A DNA stretch of 32,888 nucleotides from the NCBI GenBank assembly GCA_011523005.1, contig WTHU01000120.1, positions 1 through 32,888 on the forward strand, in the 5' to 3' direction. Source of the DNA: Acidimicrobiales bacterium. GTDB lineage: Bacteria > Actinomycetota > Acidimicrobiia > Acidimicrobiales > UBA8592. The notes under the pieces are model-generated. The model saw only the letters and a program-made list of their open reading frames with translations, did not search any database and was not told the origin of the DNA. Position 1 is the stretch's first letter, and the number at the start of each line of letters is the position of its first letter. This document shows positions 23,354-31,100 of this stretch, one piece after another. The position numbers were made by a program, and so were the translations under genes.

Positions 23354-24610
23354 TCAGCCGTTCTTGAGTTTGTACTTCACGGGAAGTGTTTTGAGGCCAA
23401 CAACAAAATTTGAGGAAATAAAAGTGCGCTCACCGTTTGGTTCCATCCACTCGACGCGCCGCACCATTTCTTCAGTGAGAGCTTTCATACTTGCTTTTGC
23501 GAGATGTGCGCCTAAGCAATAGTGCTCGGCCCAACCAAACCCGAGATGCCTGTTTGGGCTGCGACCGATATCAAATGTGAAAGGATCCTCGAACACATCT
23601 TCGTCTCTGTTTGCCGAGCAGTAAAAGAGTGCGAGTTCCTCGCCAGCTTTAATATTTTGGCCACGGAGTTCGTAGTCTTGGACAGCTTGTCGCTTCATAT
23701 AGTTCACAGGTGTTGTCCAGCGAACAATTTCATCCACGGCTGATTTCGAAAGACTAGGGTCTTGTCGTAAACGTTCAAATTGATCAGGGTGGTCAAGGAA
23801 CGCTGATATGGCTCCCGAAAGAGCATTCCGTGTTGTGTCATGGCCTGCTGTGAAAACAATCAGGTAGTAGCCAAGCGTTTCTAATTGTCCAAGTGGGCAT
23901 CCATCTGAAAGTTCAGCGTTTGCGAGCATGGTCGCTAGATCATCTCGTGGACACGCACGCCTATCTTTGATGATTTCATCAAAGAGCATATAGAACTCCA
24001 TGCCGAGTTCTTTTCGAGCAGCTTCACGGTCTTCGCCCTGTCGTTGCATATCGGGATCTTCGCCTCCGAATAATTCCTGTGTAATCACTAAAAGGCGTTC
24101 TTCTTGTTCCTCATTGATTCCGAGGATTGTGGCTAACACTCGAAGTGGATGCTTTTGGGCAATGGTTTCAATGAAATCCACTTCGCCTTCATCTGGAAGC
24201 TCGTCAAATATTGCTGCTGCGCTACTTTTGACGATTTCATCAAGGTTCGTGACTCCTCGGGGAGTGAAATATCCGCTTGCTACTTTCCGATACGATCGAT
24301 GTTCTGGCGGGTCCATAGTGATGATGGTTTTCATCTGGGCTAGAGGGCTTCCCGATCCACCTTCGATAAATGATTGTATTTGTGCTTCGTTAAGGACAAT
24401 GATTCCGCCTGCTTCGTTGGAGAAGATGTCGGGCTGGCTTGATACCTCCATGATGTCCTCATGTTTTGTAATGGCCCAGAATGGAGTGTGGCCCCGCTGT
24501 GCATACCAGTAGACAGGTGACTCTTTTCGTAGATGTGTCCAAAGCTCGTGTGGGACACCATTTTGTCCGTATGCGGATGCGTTGATGAGATCAGTGATTG
24601 TTGCTTCCAT
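23354..24610 (-). CDS. Cytochrome P450 (CYP125/CYP124-like)
   Basis: This is a soluble 418-residue bacterial P450. It has the I-helix AGHDTT (255-260), the K-helix EIVR (294-297) and the heme-ligand loop FGWAEHYCLG with Cys365. The heme loop has Ala where the family consensus F-G-x-G-x-H-x-C-x-G has Gly. The stretch WTTPVNYMKRQA followed by YELRGQNIKAGEEL and SANRDEDVF resembles the steroid and terpenoid hydroxylases CYP125 and CYP124, which suggests a hydrophobic alicyclic substrate (inference). Ferredoxin and reductase partners are not in the window. The start has no Shine-Dalgarno and TAAGTT seven bases upstream. It is co-transcribed with the carboxyltransferase and divergent from an SDR gene. 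Confidence 0.93.
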   Translation of the reverse strand: MEATITDLINASAYGQNGVPHELWTHLRKESPVYWYAQRGHTPFWAITKHEDIMEVSSQPDIFSNEAGGIIVLNEAQIQSFIEGGSGSPLAQMKTIITMDPPEHRSYRKVASGYFTPRGVTNLDEIVKSSAAAIFDELPDEGEVDFIETIAQKHPLRVLATILGINEEQEERLLVITQELFGGEDPDMQRQGEDREAARKELGMEFYMLFDEIIKDRRACPRDDLATMLANAELSDGCPLGQLETLGYYLIVFTAGHDTTRNALSGAISAFLDHPDQFERLRQDPSLSKSAVDEIVRWTTPVNYMKRQAVQDYELRGQNIKAGEELALFYCSANRDEDVFEDPFTFDIGRSPNRHLGFGWAEHYCLGAHLAKASMKALTEEMVRRVEWMEPNGERTFISSNFVVGLKTLPVKYKLKNG

Positions 24611-24617
24611 GCGTAAT

Positions 24618-24623
24618 AACTTA
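24618..24623 (-). promoter_or_regulatory. Candidate -10 box, leaderless start of P450
   Basis: On the minus strand TAAGTT ends seven bases before the ATG at 24610. The whole divergent control region towards the SDR gene is only 56 bases long. It also contains an inverted repeat GTCTTC/GAAGAC (24642-24663, 10-base spacer), a weak operator candidate. Confidence 0.35.
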
Positions 24624-24654
24624 TCTCTTTTATGACGTTCCGTCTTCTTTGTGG

Positions 24655-24660
24655 TACGAA
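24655..24660 (+). promoter_or_regulatory. Candidate -10 box, leaderless start of SDR
   Basis: TACGAA ends six bases before the ATG at 24667, with a possible -35 ATGACG 17 bases upstream. The last base differs from the usual T, so this is a weak call. Confidence 0.25.
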
Positions 24661-24666
24661 GACATC

Positions 24667-25464
24667 ATGGATACTAGTCAATTAATGCTTACAGGAAAGG
24701 TTGCGGTGGTAACTGGCGCAGCTAGAGGAATCGGGAAAGCAACTGCGTTGGCGTTTGCTGACCTGGGCGCAACCGTAGCTGTCTGTGACCTTTTAAAGGA
24801 TGAACTTGATGAAACAGTGAACGAACTTCGCTCCAAAGGCGCAGGCGCATACAGCGAGGTTATTGATGTTCGTGATGGTGAGGCGGTGACCACTTTTTTC
24901 GCAGCTGTAAGCGAAGAGTTAGGTTCGGTGGATGTGCTGGTAAATAATGCTGGTGGAGGGTTTTGGGCTCCGTTTGATCAGGTGTCGGAGAAAGGTGAGT
25001 CTGTTTTGATTCGTGAGAACTTCGGTTCCGTAACGAATTGTGTTCGTGCTTCACTTCCTATACTTAACGATGGTGCATCGATTGTGAACGTCACATCTGT
25101 TGAGGCGTATCATTCAGCTCCTGGTTTCGCTGTCTACGCTGCGATGAAAGCCGCTGTTCAGCAATTTACGCAATCGTTAGCTGTTGAGTTGGGTTCAAGG
25201 GGTATTCGCGTTAATTGCGTCGCTCCTGACATGATTCCCACTCCCGGTGATGCAGGATTAGCTGACGACTCGGGAGCGTTGATTGATGGACTGCAGCCAA
25301 CTCCGCTCGGCCGGAAAGGAACCGCTGAAGAATGCGCCGCCGTAATCTGCTTCTTGGCGTCGGATATGTCGAGTTTTGTAACGGGTTCTTCTATTCCGGT
25401 TGATGGCGGTACTGTCGCTGCGGGTTCGTGGAAGGTTCGTGATGATGGGTCGTGGGGAATGTAG
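24667..25464 (+). CDS. SDR family oxidoreductase
   Basis: This 265-residue classical short-chain dehydrogenase has TGAARGIG near residues 15-22, Asp at the end of the second strand (VCDLLKDE), NNAGGG, the catalytic Ser in VNVTSVEAY, YAAMK with the catalytic Tyr and Lys, and the C-terminal GSSIPVDGG. It should oxidise or reduce an alcohol/ketone with NAD(H). The frame is open to 24598, but ATG 24667 gives the normal SDR N-terminus and avoids overlap with the divergent P450. Sharing a 56-base control region with the P450 suggests a joint pathway, for example oxidation of the alcohol the P450 makes (inference). Confidence 0.9.
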   Translation: MDTSQLMLTGKVAVVTGAARGIGKATALAFADLGATVAVCDLLKDELDETVNELRSKGAGAYSEVIDVRDGEAVTTFFAAVSEELGSVDVLVNNAGGGFWAPFDQVSEKGESVLIRENFGSVTNCVRASLPILNDGASIVNVTSVEAYHSAPGFAVYAAMKAAVQQFTQSLAVELGSRGIRVNCVAPDMIPTPGDAGLADDSGALIDGLQPTPLGRKGTAEECAAVICFLASDMSSFVTGSSIPVDGGTVAAGSWKVRDDGSWGM

Positions 25465-25475
25465 GAGTAGCGCCG

Positions 25476-28016
25476 TTACGGGTGTTGATAGTTTTCTTCT
25501 CCGCTGAGTTCCCATTCAATAACTGCGTGGTGATTGGTTGCTGATCTGGCAACGACGAGGTCATATACTCCTGGCTCCGCATACCATCCGGGTTCTGTTC
25601 TCCGGGACCCTGTCTCTCTGGGTACTGGTGAATTTGCGTCAAGCGTATTGTAGAACTGATCGCCCGGATCGAAATATGCAAATGATCTGAAATTCAGCGT
25701 GATACTCGCTGTTTTCGTTTCGCCAGGTTCGAGGGCGAGTTTTGCATAGCCTTTGAGTTCGATGGGTGGGCGGTGAAGTGTCGATTTGGGAGGCGCTATG
25801 TAGAGCTGAACGACTTCAGTGCCCGATCTTTCGCTGGTATTAGTTACATCCACTTCAACGATGATGCCTGAGGATAGATCAGTTGACTGAGACCCGGTTA
25901 CATTTGGTGTTCCCCACTCAAATGATGCGTACGATAGGCCGTGTCCGAAAGGTACTGCTGGTTCAAGATGGCGTGCAGTGAACCAGCGATAACCTATGTA
26001 GAGTCCTTCTCCATATCGCACGACACTGTTTTCTCCCGGGTAGTTGAGGTACGCAGGGCTATGTTCGTATCGTGCAGGGACTGTTGTTGGCATGCGACCT
26101 GATGGGTCCTTTTCTCCTAAGAGGACGTCTACGAGAGCTTCCCCCAGTTCTTGCCCGGCAAATCCAATATTGAGTACGGCATTCGGGGTATCAATCCATG
26201 TCATGTCGTGTGGTCCTCCTGTGTTCACGACGACAATGGTTTTTGAATTAGCTAGACTGACTCGCTCAATGAGTTCAACTTGGTCGCCGGGGAGGAAAAA
26301 CGAGTCGCGGTCTCTTCCTTCTGTTTCCCAGTCATCATTTGTTCCGACAATTACAACGGCAGCATCTGATTTTGCTGCCAGATCTTCAGCTTCTTGGAGT
26401 AGGTCTCTTTCCATGATTGGTTTGAGTCCGATTCTGCATCCGAGCATAAGTATGGCGCCTTCACTGGAGAATTCAATTTCAATAGGTACCTCACGTCCTG
26501 CTTGCAGGTCAATCTCGGCTGTGATTTCAGCAGATCCCATTCCAAAGAAATCGTCGCCTTTGCCGTAGTCTCCTTCAGTGGCATCAATGATGACTTCATT
26601 GTTGATGCGTATTCTTGTTTTCCCGCTTTGCACCAGGCGGAGTTCATGCTTTCCCGAGATTTCAGGTGTGATTGTAGCTTTTCCGGAGAATGAATATGTG
26701 TGAGGGTCGACTCCTTTTGTGGGCGATCCAAAGAATTTAAAGTCAGCTCGGGAATATGTTTTGTGTGCTGCGATTTCTCCACCAATACTGTGACTGTTGA
26801 AAAAATCGACTTCAATAGGACTTGACAGGATCGGGGTTTCGATTGGGGGTGTTGTGCGATCAATATCGCAACCCTGCGCATAGGTAATCTCCAGATTTGT
26901 TCGCTCTGTTAGCGCGCTGAGAGGGCTCACATTTCTGTATGGTCTTACACCAGCGGATCCTCCACCCATGATTTTCGCTGACCTGGCATTTGGCCCTATG
27001 AGGGCCAGCGTTTCAAAGGCGTCTGGGTTGAGAGGCAGTACACCGTCGTTTTTGATGAGGACTGTTCCTTCAGTTGCGGCGTGACGGATAAGTTCTCGAT
27101 GCTCTGTGCTGTCGATTTGTTTTTCTTCTCCTCCGCCGACTCCGTTGAATGCGTTGGTGCGTTGCATGAGTCTCAGCATGTCTTTCACGATTTCATCTAG
27201 TTCTGATTCGGTGCATTCATCATTTTCTATTGCCTCAATAATGCGTTCCGGCCCATACCACTGACCCTTACCAGGCATTTCAAGACTCAGCCCGGCTTTG
27301 ATTGATGGTCCTGTTGATCGGGCGGCGAACCAGTCTGAGACAACAAAACCATTGAATCCCCATTGCTCTCTCAGTACCGTTTTTAACAGCCACTCATGTT
27401 CTGATGCGAATGTTCCATTGATCCGGTTGTAGGAACTCATTATCCCCCACGCGTTCCCGTCTTTTACTGCGTGTTCGAATGGCAGCAGATATACCTCACG
27501 TAATGTTCGTTCATCGACTTGGCTATCGATTGAATTTCGTTCGAACTCTGAGTCATTGGCGACGAAATGTTTCGCAGTCACAGCCACGTGCTGTGATTGG
27601 ACTCCATTGATGTAGCCTGCTGCGAGGGTTCCGGTGAGATATGGGTCTTCTGAATAGCATTCAAAGTTGCGTCCCCCTAGTGGGTTTCGGTGAAGGTTGA
27701 TCGTTGGGGCAAGAAGCACGTGGGCTCCCTTGGCGATGCTTTCCTCGGCTAGGAGAACCCCTAATTCTTCCATGAGGGTGGGGTTCCATGTTGATCCGAG
27801 GACAGAACCTGCTGGAATGCATGCGGTTGGTGTTCCGGTCCCCATCAGGCCTGCGCCTCTGGCACCGTTGGGTCCATCGGTTACGGTGAGTGCAGGGATT
27901 CCTGCGTCGCCGATTATTCTCGTTGTCCACATGCCATGACCGGTGACGACATTGGCTTTATCGGTAAGCGATAGTTCAGCGATGATATCGCTGATTTTGT
28001 TCTCGTCTACTGTCAA
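25476..28016 (-). CDS. GH3 family beta-glucosidase with PA14 domain
   Basis: This is an 846-residue glycoside hydrolase family 3 enzyme with the layout of Kluyveromyces BglI. The N-terminal TIM barrel has VTDGPNGARG, AKHF (148-151) and nucleophile Asp228 in GFVVSDWF. The second domain is interrupted by a PA14 insertion, roughly residues 400-540, and then has GTNDDWETEGRDRDS with the general-acid Glu. A fibronectin III-like C-terminal domain begins at GTEVVQLYIAPP. No signal peptide is visible, so the enzyme should cleave imported glycosides inside the cell. The start is TTG, supported by AGGAGG eight bases upstream. It lies 17 bases after the MaoC-fusion gene, in one operon. Confidence 0.93.
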   Translation of the reverse strand: MTVDENKISDIIAELSLTDKANVVTGHGMWTTRIIGDAGIPALTVTDGPNGARGAGLMGTGTPTACIPAGSVLGSTWNPTLMEELGVLLAEESIAKGAHVLLAPTINLHRNPLGGRNFECYSEDPYLTGTLAAGYINGVQSQHVAVTAKHFVANDSEFERNSIDSQVDERTLREVYLLPFEHAVKDGNAWGIMSSYNRINGTFASEHEWLLKTVLREQWGFNGFVVSDWFAARSTGPSIKAGLSLEMPGKGQWYGPERIIEAIENDECTESELDEIVKDMLRLMQRTNAFNGVGGGEEKQIDSTEHRELIRHAATEGTVLIKNDGVLPLNPDAFETLALIGPNARSAKIMGGGSAGVRPYRNVSPLSALTERTNLEITYAQGCDIDRTTPPIETPILSSPIEVDFFNSHSIGGEIAAHKTYSRADFKFFGSPTKGVDPHTYSFSGKATITPEISGKHELRLVQSGKTRIRINNEVIIDATEGDYGKGDDFFGMGSAEITAEIDLQAGREVPIEIEFSSEGAILMLGCRIGLKPIMERDLLQEAEDLAAKSDAAVVIVGTNDDWETEGRDRDSFFLPGDQVELIERVSLANSKTIVVVNTGGPHDMTWIDTPNAVLNIGFAGQELGEALVDVLLGEKDPSGRMPTTVPARYEHSPAYLNYPGENSVVRYGEGLYIGYRWFTARHLEPAVPFGHGLSYASFEWGTPNVTGSQSTDLSSGIIVEVDVTNTSERSGTEVVQLYIAPPKSTLHRPPIELKGYAKLALEPGETKTASITLNFRSFAYFDPGDQFYNTLDANSPVPRETGSRRTEPGWYAEPGVYDLVVARSATNHHAVIEWELSGEENYQHP

Positions 28017-28033
28017 CGGAAGTCCCTCCTCTC

Positions 28034-29476
28034 TTAGTCAGTGAATCGGAGTGTTGCGGTTCCTTTGACGTGGGACCCTAACTTGTTATCACCGTTGAAA
28101 CTCACAGTGATTGATCCATCGTCGTTGAGCGTATGCACAGTCCCTGACATTGTCATCGTGTCGTAGGGATAGTTTGGAGCCCCTAACTGTATTTTGAGAT
28201 CTTCGAAAATAACATTGTTGCCAGCCCAATCACCTAGCCATCGTGCAGTTATTCCTGCGGTGCTGAGAATATTCATGAAAATATCTTTCGACCCTTTTTG
28301 ATGGGCTGCGTCGCGGTCGTGATGTACGTCTTGAAAGTCTCTGGTCGCTAACGCTGTTGAGATAATCAATCTGGGTGTGAGTGCAACTGGGCAGAGGGGC
28401 AATTGATCGCCTTCGGAGATTTCGCTGCGTTTCCTTGTTTCTTCTGTTCGGGATGGTTGCGCAGGTTGGAATTGGTGAAGGACGATGTCATCATCTGAGT
28501 TTGTGTCAGGGAAGCAGACTTCAACTGGCATGCCTATCTCTATTTGTTCAGGTTTCACGTTTACGATGTTGGTGATGATACGCACACCCTCCTCGAGTTC
28601 AACCAGTCCGACGATAAGGGGGTAATCAAATGATGGAACCTGAGGGTAGTGCACAACGGTGTGACTGTAGAGCGTTCCTCTTCCGGAGGAAACGATCCAG
28701 TCGTATTCCATGCTGTGTGTGTTTGGGTTCGCGTTTGCGGGTGGGAACATCAGCGTTCCATCGTCGGTGAATCGCTGAATTCGTAACTCGTGGTTTTTGA
28801 GACCTTCCCAAAACCATTCTTGGTCCTGGTTCCATTGTGGCCTTGGGCGGGTAGGTCGTTCCGGTGGAGAGAGGTAGTCGTCAGGATTAAGCCCTGCGGC
28901 TTCAAGAGCTTCTGCTTTCGGGTCTGGTTTTTTGTTGACTCGTCCGGTGCCTGGACGGAATTTGAGGATTCTGAAGAACATTGACCCGACAGGTTCATCA
29001 TTTTCATCGACATATTCTGTTTCTGTGGTGACAAAATGCCCGATACCGAGTCCAGTCGCTTTTTCTTCAGAGACGTCAACAAGTTTTGTTCGGCCACTAA
29101 TGACATCGCCCAGTTTAAGATATCTGTGGAACACATATTCTACGTTTGTTGCAACGACACTAACGAAGCCTGCTTCGTCGAGCATTGCGTAGGTGGCGGA
29201 ACTGGGGTCCTTTGACCGCTGTGGTTGCTGACCCATGATCAGTCCGGGCATGGACCATACTTGGAGCATTGCGGGAGGGGCGACAATCTGGCCGTGTGGG
29301 CCTTCTTCAGCTGCTTCAGGGTTAAGGTAGTGCGGGTTTGATTCTGAAACAGCATCACACCAATTCCTGATTGTTGATTGGTTGACTGCGTCTCGGGCCG
29401 TGATTGTATCTCCCGTGTTACCTACTTGGGAGCGCAACTCAGTGAGGAATGATTCCTTTTCTGCTTCAGTGGTCAT
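28034..29476 (-). CDS. MaoC hydratase - OB-fold (DUF35) - MaoC hydratase fusion protein
   Basis: This 480-residue protein has three parts: an N-terminal hot-dog hydratase-like domain (about 25-175), a ChsH2-like DUF35 OB-fold domain (about 220-325, with DWIVSSGRGTLYSHTVVHYP) and a second MaoC domain (about 360-478) carrying the hydratase pair Asp380/His385 in RDFQDVHHD. It resembles ChsH2 fused to ChsH1, the hydratase for shortened steroid side-chain enoyl-CoAs in Mycobacterium. The DUF35 zinc ribbon has lost its cysteines: QRFTDDG and PPANANPNT stand where relatives have QRCxxCG and a later C-x-x-C. ATG 29476 is preferred over an upstream frame start because GGGGGCGAG precedes it. It is the first gene of the operon with the GH3 enzyme. 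Confidence 0.88.
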   Translation of the reverse strand: MTTEAEKESFLTELRSQVGNTGDTITARDAVNQSTIRNWCDAVSESNPHYLNPEAAEEGPHGQIVAPPAMLQVWSMPGLIMGQQPQRSKDPSSATYAMLDEAGFVSVVATNVEYVFHRYLKLGDVISGRTKLVDVSEEKATGLGIGHFVTTETEYVDENDEPVGSMFFRILKFRPGTGRVNKKPDPKAEALEAAGLNPDDYLSPPERPTRPRPQWNQDQEWFWEGLKNHELRIQRFTDDGTLMFPPANANPNTHSMEYDWIVSSGRGTLYSHTVVHYPQVPSFDYPLIVGLVELEEGVRIITNIVNVKPEQIEIGMPVEVCFPDTNSDDDIVLHQFQPAQPSRTEETRKRSEISEGDQLPLCPVALTPRLIISTALATRDFQDVHHDRDAAHQKGSKDIFMNILSTAGITARWLGDWAGNNVIFEDLKIQLGAPNYPYDTMTMSGTVHTLNDDGSITVSFNGDNKLGSHVKGTATLRFTD

Positions 29477-29640
29477 TTCTCGCCCCCTTTGGTATTGCCC
29501 CAGCATATTCTGAGCATGTAGATGCCACCAAACAGGTGCAACAAATACCTTTCCATTGTTCAATAAATTTTTGTATTTGGATCAGAATTGGGAATAAATG
29601 CGGTGCTTTCGTGGTTGAAAAGTATGTAAAACAAAATGCA

Positions 29641-29683
29641 CCAGAAACGCTGCTTCTCTGTCCGGAAGAGACGGCGTTTCTGG
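29641..29683 (+). promoter_or_regulatory. Long hairpin in the leader of the hsp20 gene
   Basis: CCAGAAACGC and GCGTTTCTGG pair perfectly. Inside, TCTCT and AGAGA pair around GTCCGGA. The hairpin ends 59 bases before the hsp20 ATG and has no U-tract. It could be a transcript-stabilising or thermosensing element, or part of an operator. It does not match CIRCE or HAIR. The rest of the 266-base gap from 29477 shows only a weak small reading frame. Confidence 0.4.
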
Positions 29684-29742
29684 AACATATTTGGGAATGC
29701 CTTCGGGGTTCCCCTGACTTTGCTTAACTAGGAGGTTGAGTT

Positions 29743-30180
29743 ATGACTACATCCACATTGTCGCTCTTTAATAAGTTGCGACCGGTGAGCGTTGGATTTG
29801 ATTCGGTTTTCGACCATTTTGAATCCCTGTTCAACGAATCACCTTCATTGCATACGAATTACCCACCGTATGACATTCTGAAAACTGATGAGCACTCATA
29901 TGTTATTGAGCTTGCTGTCGCCGGGTTTTCAAAGAAGGACATCGCAGTAACTGTTGAGAACGGTGTTCTCACGGTTGAGAGCGACCGTGAGGGTAACACT
30001 GCGAGTAGCGGACAGGAAATTATTCACCGAGGCATTTCGAAGCGGTATTTCAAGAAGTCCTTTTCGATTTCTGATGATGTCGAAATCCGAGGAGCTGAAC
30101 TTAAAGACGGGTTACTTCGGATTTCTATGGAAAAGATCATTCCTGAGAGCAGGAAAAGAAAAGAAATCAGCATCAAATAA
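29743..30180 (+). CDS. Hsp20/alpha-crystallin family small heat shock protein
   Basis: This is a 145-residue small heat shock protein (IbpA-like) that binds unfolded proteins and holds them for refolding by ATP-dependent chaperones. The N-terminal arm has FDSVFDHFESLF, the alpha-crystallin domain starts at PPYDILKTDEHSYVIELAVAG (positions about 41-61) and runs to SMEKIIPE, with the conserved ELKDGLLRISM strand. A short basic tail ends in ISIK, a variant of the I-x-I oligomerisation motif. AGGAGG lies seven bases before the ATG. The gene stands alone between a leader hairpin and a strong downstream hairpin. Confidence 0.95.
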   Translation: MTTSTLSLFNKLRPVSVGFDSVFDHFESLFNESPSLHTNYPPYDILKTDEHSYVIELAVAGFSKKDIAVTVENGVLTVESDREGNTASSGQEIIHRGISKRYFKKSFSISDDVEIRGAELKDGLLRISMEKIIPESRKRKEISIK

Positions 30181-30181
30181 A

Positions 30182-30226
30182 GTTCGCTCCGTTGGGTCTG
30201 CGCCCCCGGGCCCAACGGAGAAGAAC
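30182..30226 (+). terminator. Strong hairpin after hsp20
   Basis: CTCCGTTGGG and CCCAACGGAG form a perfect ten-pair stem around a 14-base GC-rich loop. GTTC and GAAC extend it after a small bulge. It begins two bases after the hsp20 stop codon. There is no U-tract, which is common for terminators of actinobacteria. Confidence 0.65.
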
Positions 30227-30293
30227 TCACCGACAAGTTCGTGAACGAAGTCAAAGGTTGGTAGCATTCCGTCATCCCCCGATAGGAACACCA

Positions 30294-31100
30294 ATGGAAA
30301 CAAAAAGAGTGCATGTGCCGTCAACTAACCTTCGTGAGTTAGGCGGGTATCAAACCACTGATGGGTCCTTCATTAAATATGGTTGCATTTTTCGTTGTGG
30401 GCACATGAGTGAACTCACTCTTGAAGAAGAAGATATATATCGCAGTCTGAAGCTTAGGTTGATTATTGATTTACGTCGTGACGATGAGGTTGCCGAACGA
30501 CCAACTCCGACATTTGGTTCTGAGGACAATATTCATATTTCTGTGTCAGACCCTGATAACGCTTTCGCAGAGGCTGCAGCTAAGGCTCATGAGGATGGCG
30601 CTGAAAAGCTGATTCTTGCGGACGCGGTCCGCTATTACCGTGAGGTGGTCACTGACAATCTACATCGCTATATTCCAGTATTTGAGCAGATCTTTGACGC
30701 AGAGAATCACCCTGTTTTGTTTCATTGCACCGCTGGCAAGGACCGCACGGGTTTCGTCGCTGCTGCATTACTGAAGTTTCTTGGAGTTGATGATGAAACC
30801 GTTTTTGCTGATTATCTTCTGACGAATACCTTGCTCGGCGATCGCACTGAGGAGCGTTTGCAAGCGTGGGCGAAACGAATGGCGAATCAGCGAGGGACTC
30901 CTATAACTGAGATTAATGAGGAAGCGTTAGGTGCATTACGGATTCTGATGCTTACCCATGCTGATATGCTCCAGTCAACATTTGATGCTGTTGATGAGTT
31001 GTATGGATCGTGGGATGAGATGCGCAGAACGGGTCTAGGTATTAGTGATGAGAAGATGGCTGCGTTCTGCGAAGCCGTGCTCGTCAAGAATTCTGCGTGA
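30294..31100 (+). CDS. Tyrosine phosphatase family protein (Y_phosphatase3-like)
   Basis: This is a 268-residue protein of the tyrosine/dual-specificity phosphatase fold. The P-loop is FHCTAGKDRTGF, with nucleophile Cys145 and Arg151 (C-x5-R). The N-terminal TNLRELGGYQTTDG and LIIDLRRDDE segments are typical of the bacterial family that includes MPtpB. It may act on phosphoproteins or phosphoinositides. The frame stays open to 30192, but ATG 30294 gives the normal N-terminus, and AGGA lies six bases upstream, after the hairpin. Its last 17 bases overlap the 3' end of the convergent transporter gene. Confidence 0.9.
   Translation: METKRVHVPSTNLRELGGYQTTDGSFIKYGCIFRCGHMSELTLEEEDIYRSLKLRLIIDLRRDDEVAERPTPTFGSEDNIHISVSDPDNAFAEAAAKAHEDGAEKLILADAVRYYREVVTDNLHRYIPVFEQIFDAENHPVLFHCTAGKDRTGFVAAALLKFLGVDDETVFADYLLTNTLLGDRTEERLQAWAKRMANQRGTPITEINEEALGALRILMLTHADMLQSTFDAVDELYGSWDEMRRTGLGISDEKMAAFCEAVLVKNSA

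Noticed and set aside
24598-24666. Longer N-terminus for the SDR gene
   Set aside because: It would overlap the P450 start and adds a stretch without homology pattern; ATG 24667 gives the usual SDR start.
26351-26881. 176-codon minus-strand frame inside the GH3 gene
   Set aside because: It is a shifted frame of the GH3 PA14 region with low-complexity composition and no start signal.
29449-29727. Plus-strand open reading frame of 92 codons just before hsp20
   Set aside because: It overlaps the start of the MaoC-fusion gene on the other strand, has no good start near its non-overlapping half, resembles no family I know, and its middle is explained by the leader hairpin. A 38-residue form from an internal GTG cannot be fully excluded.
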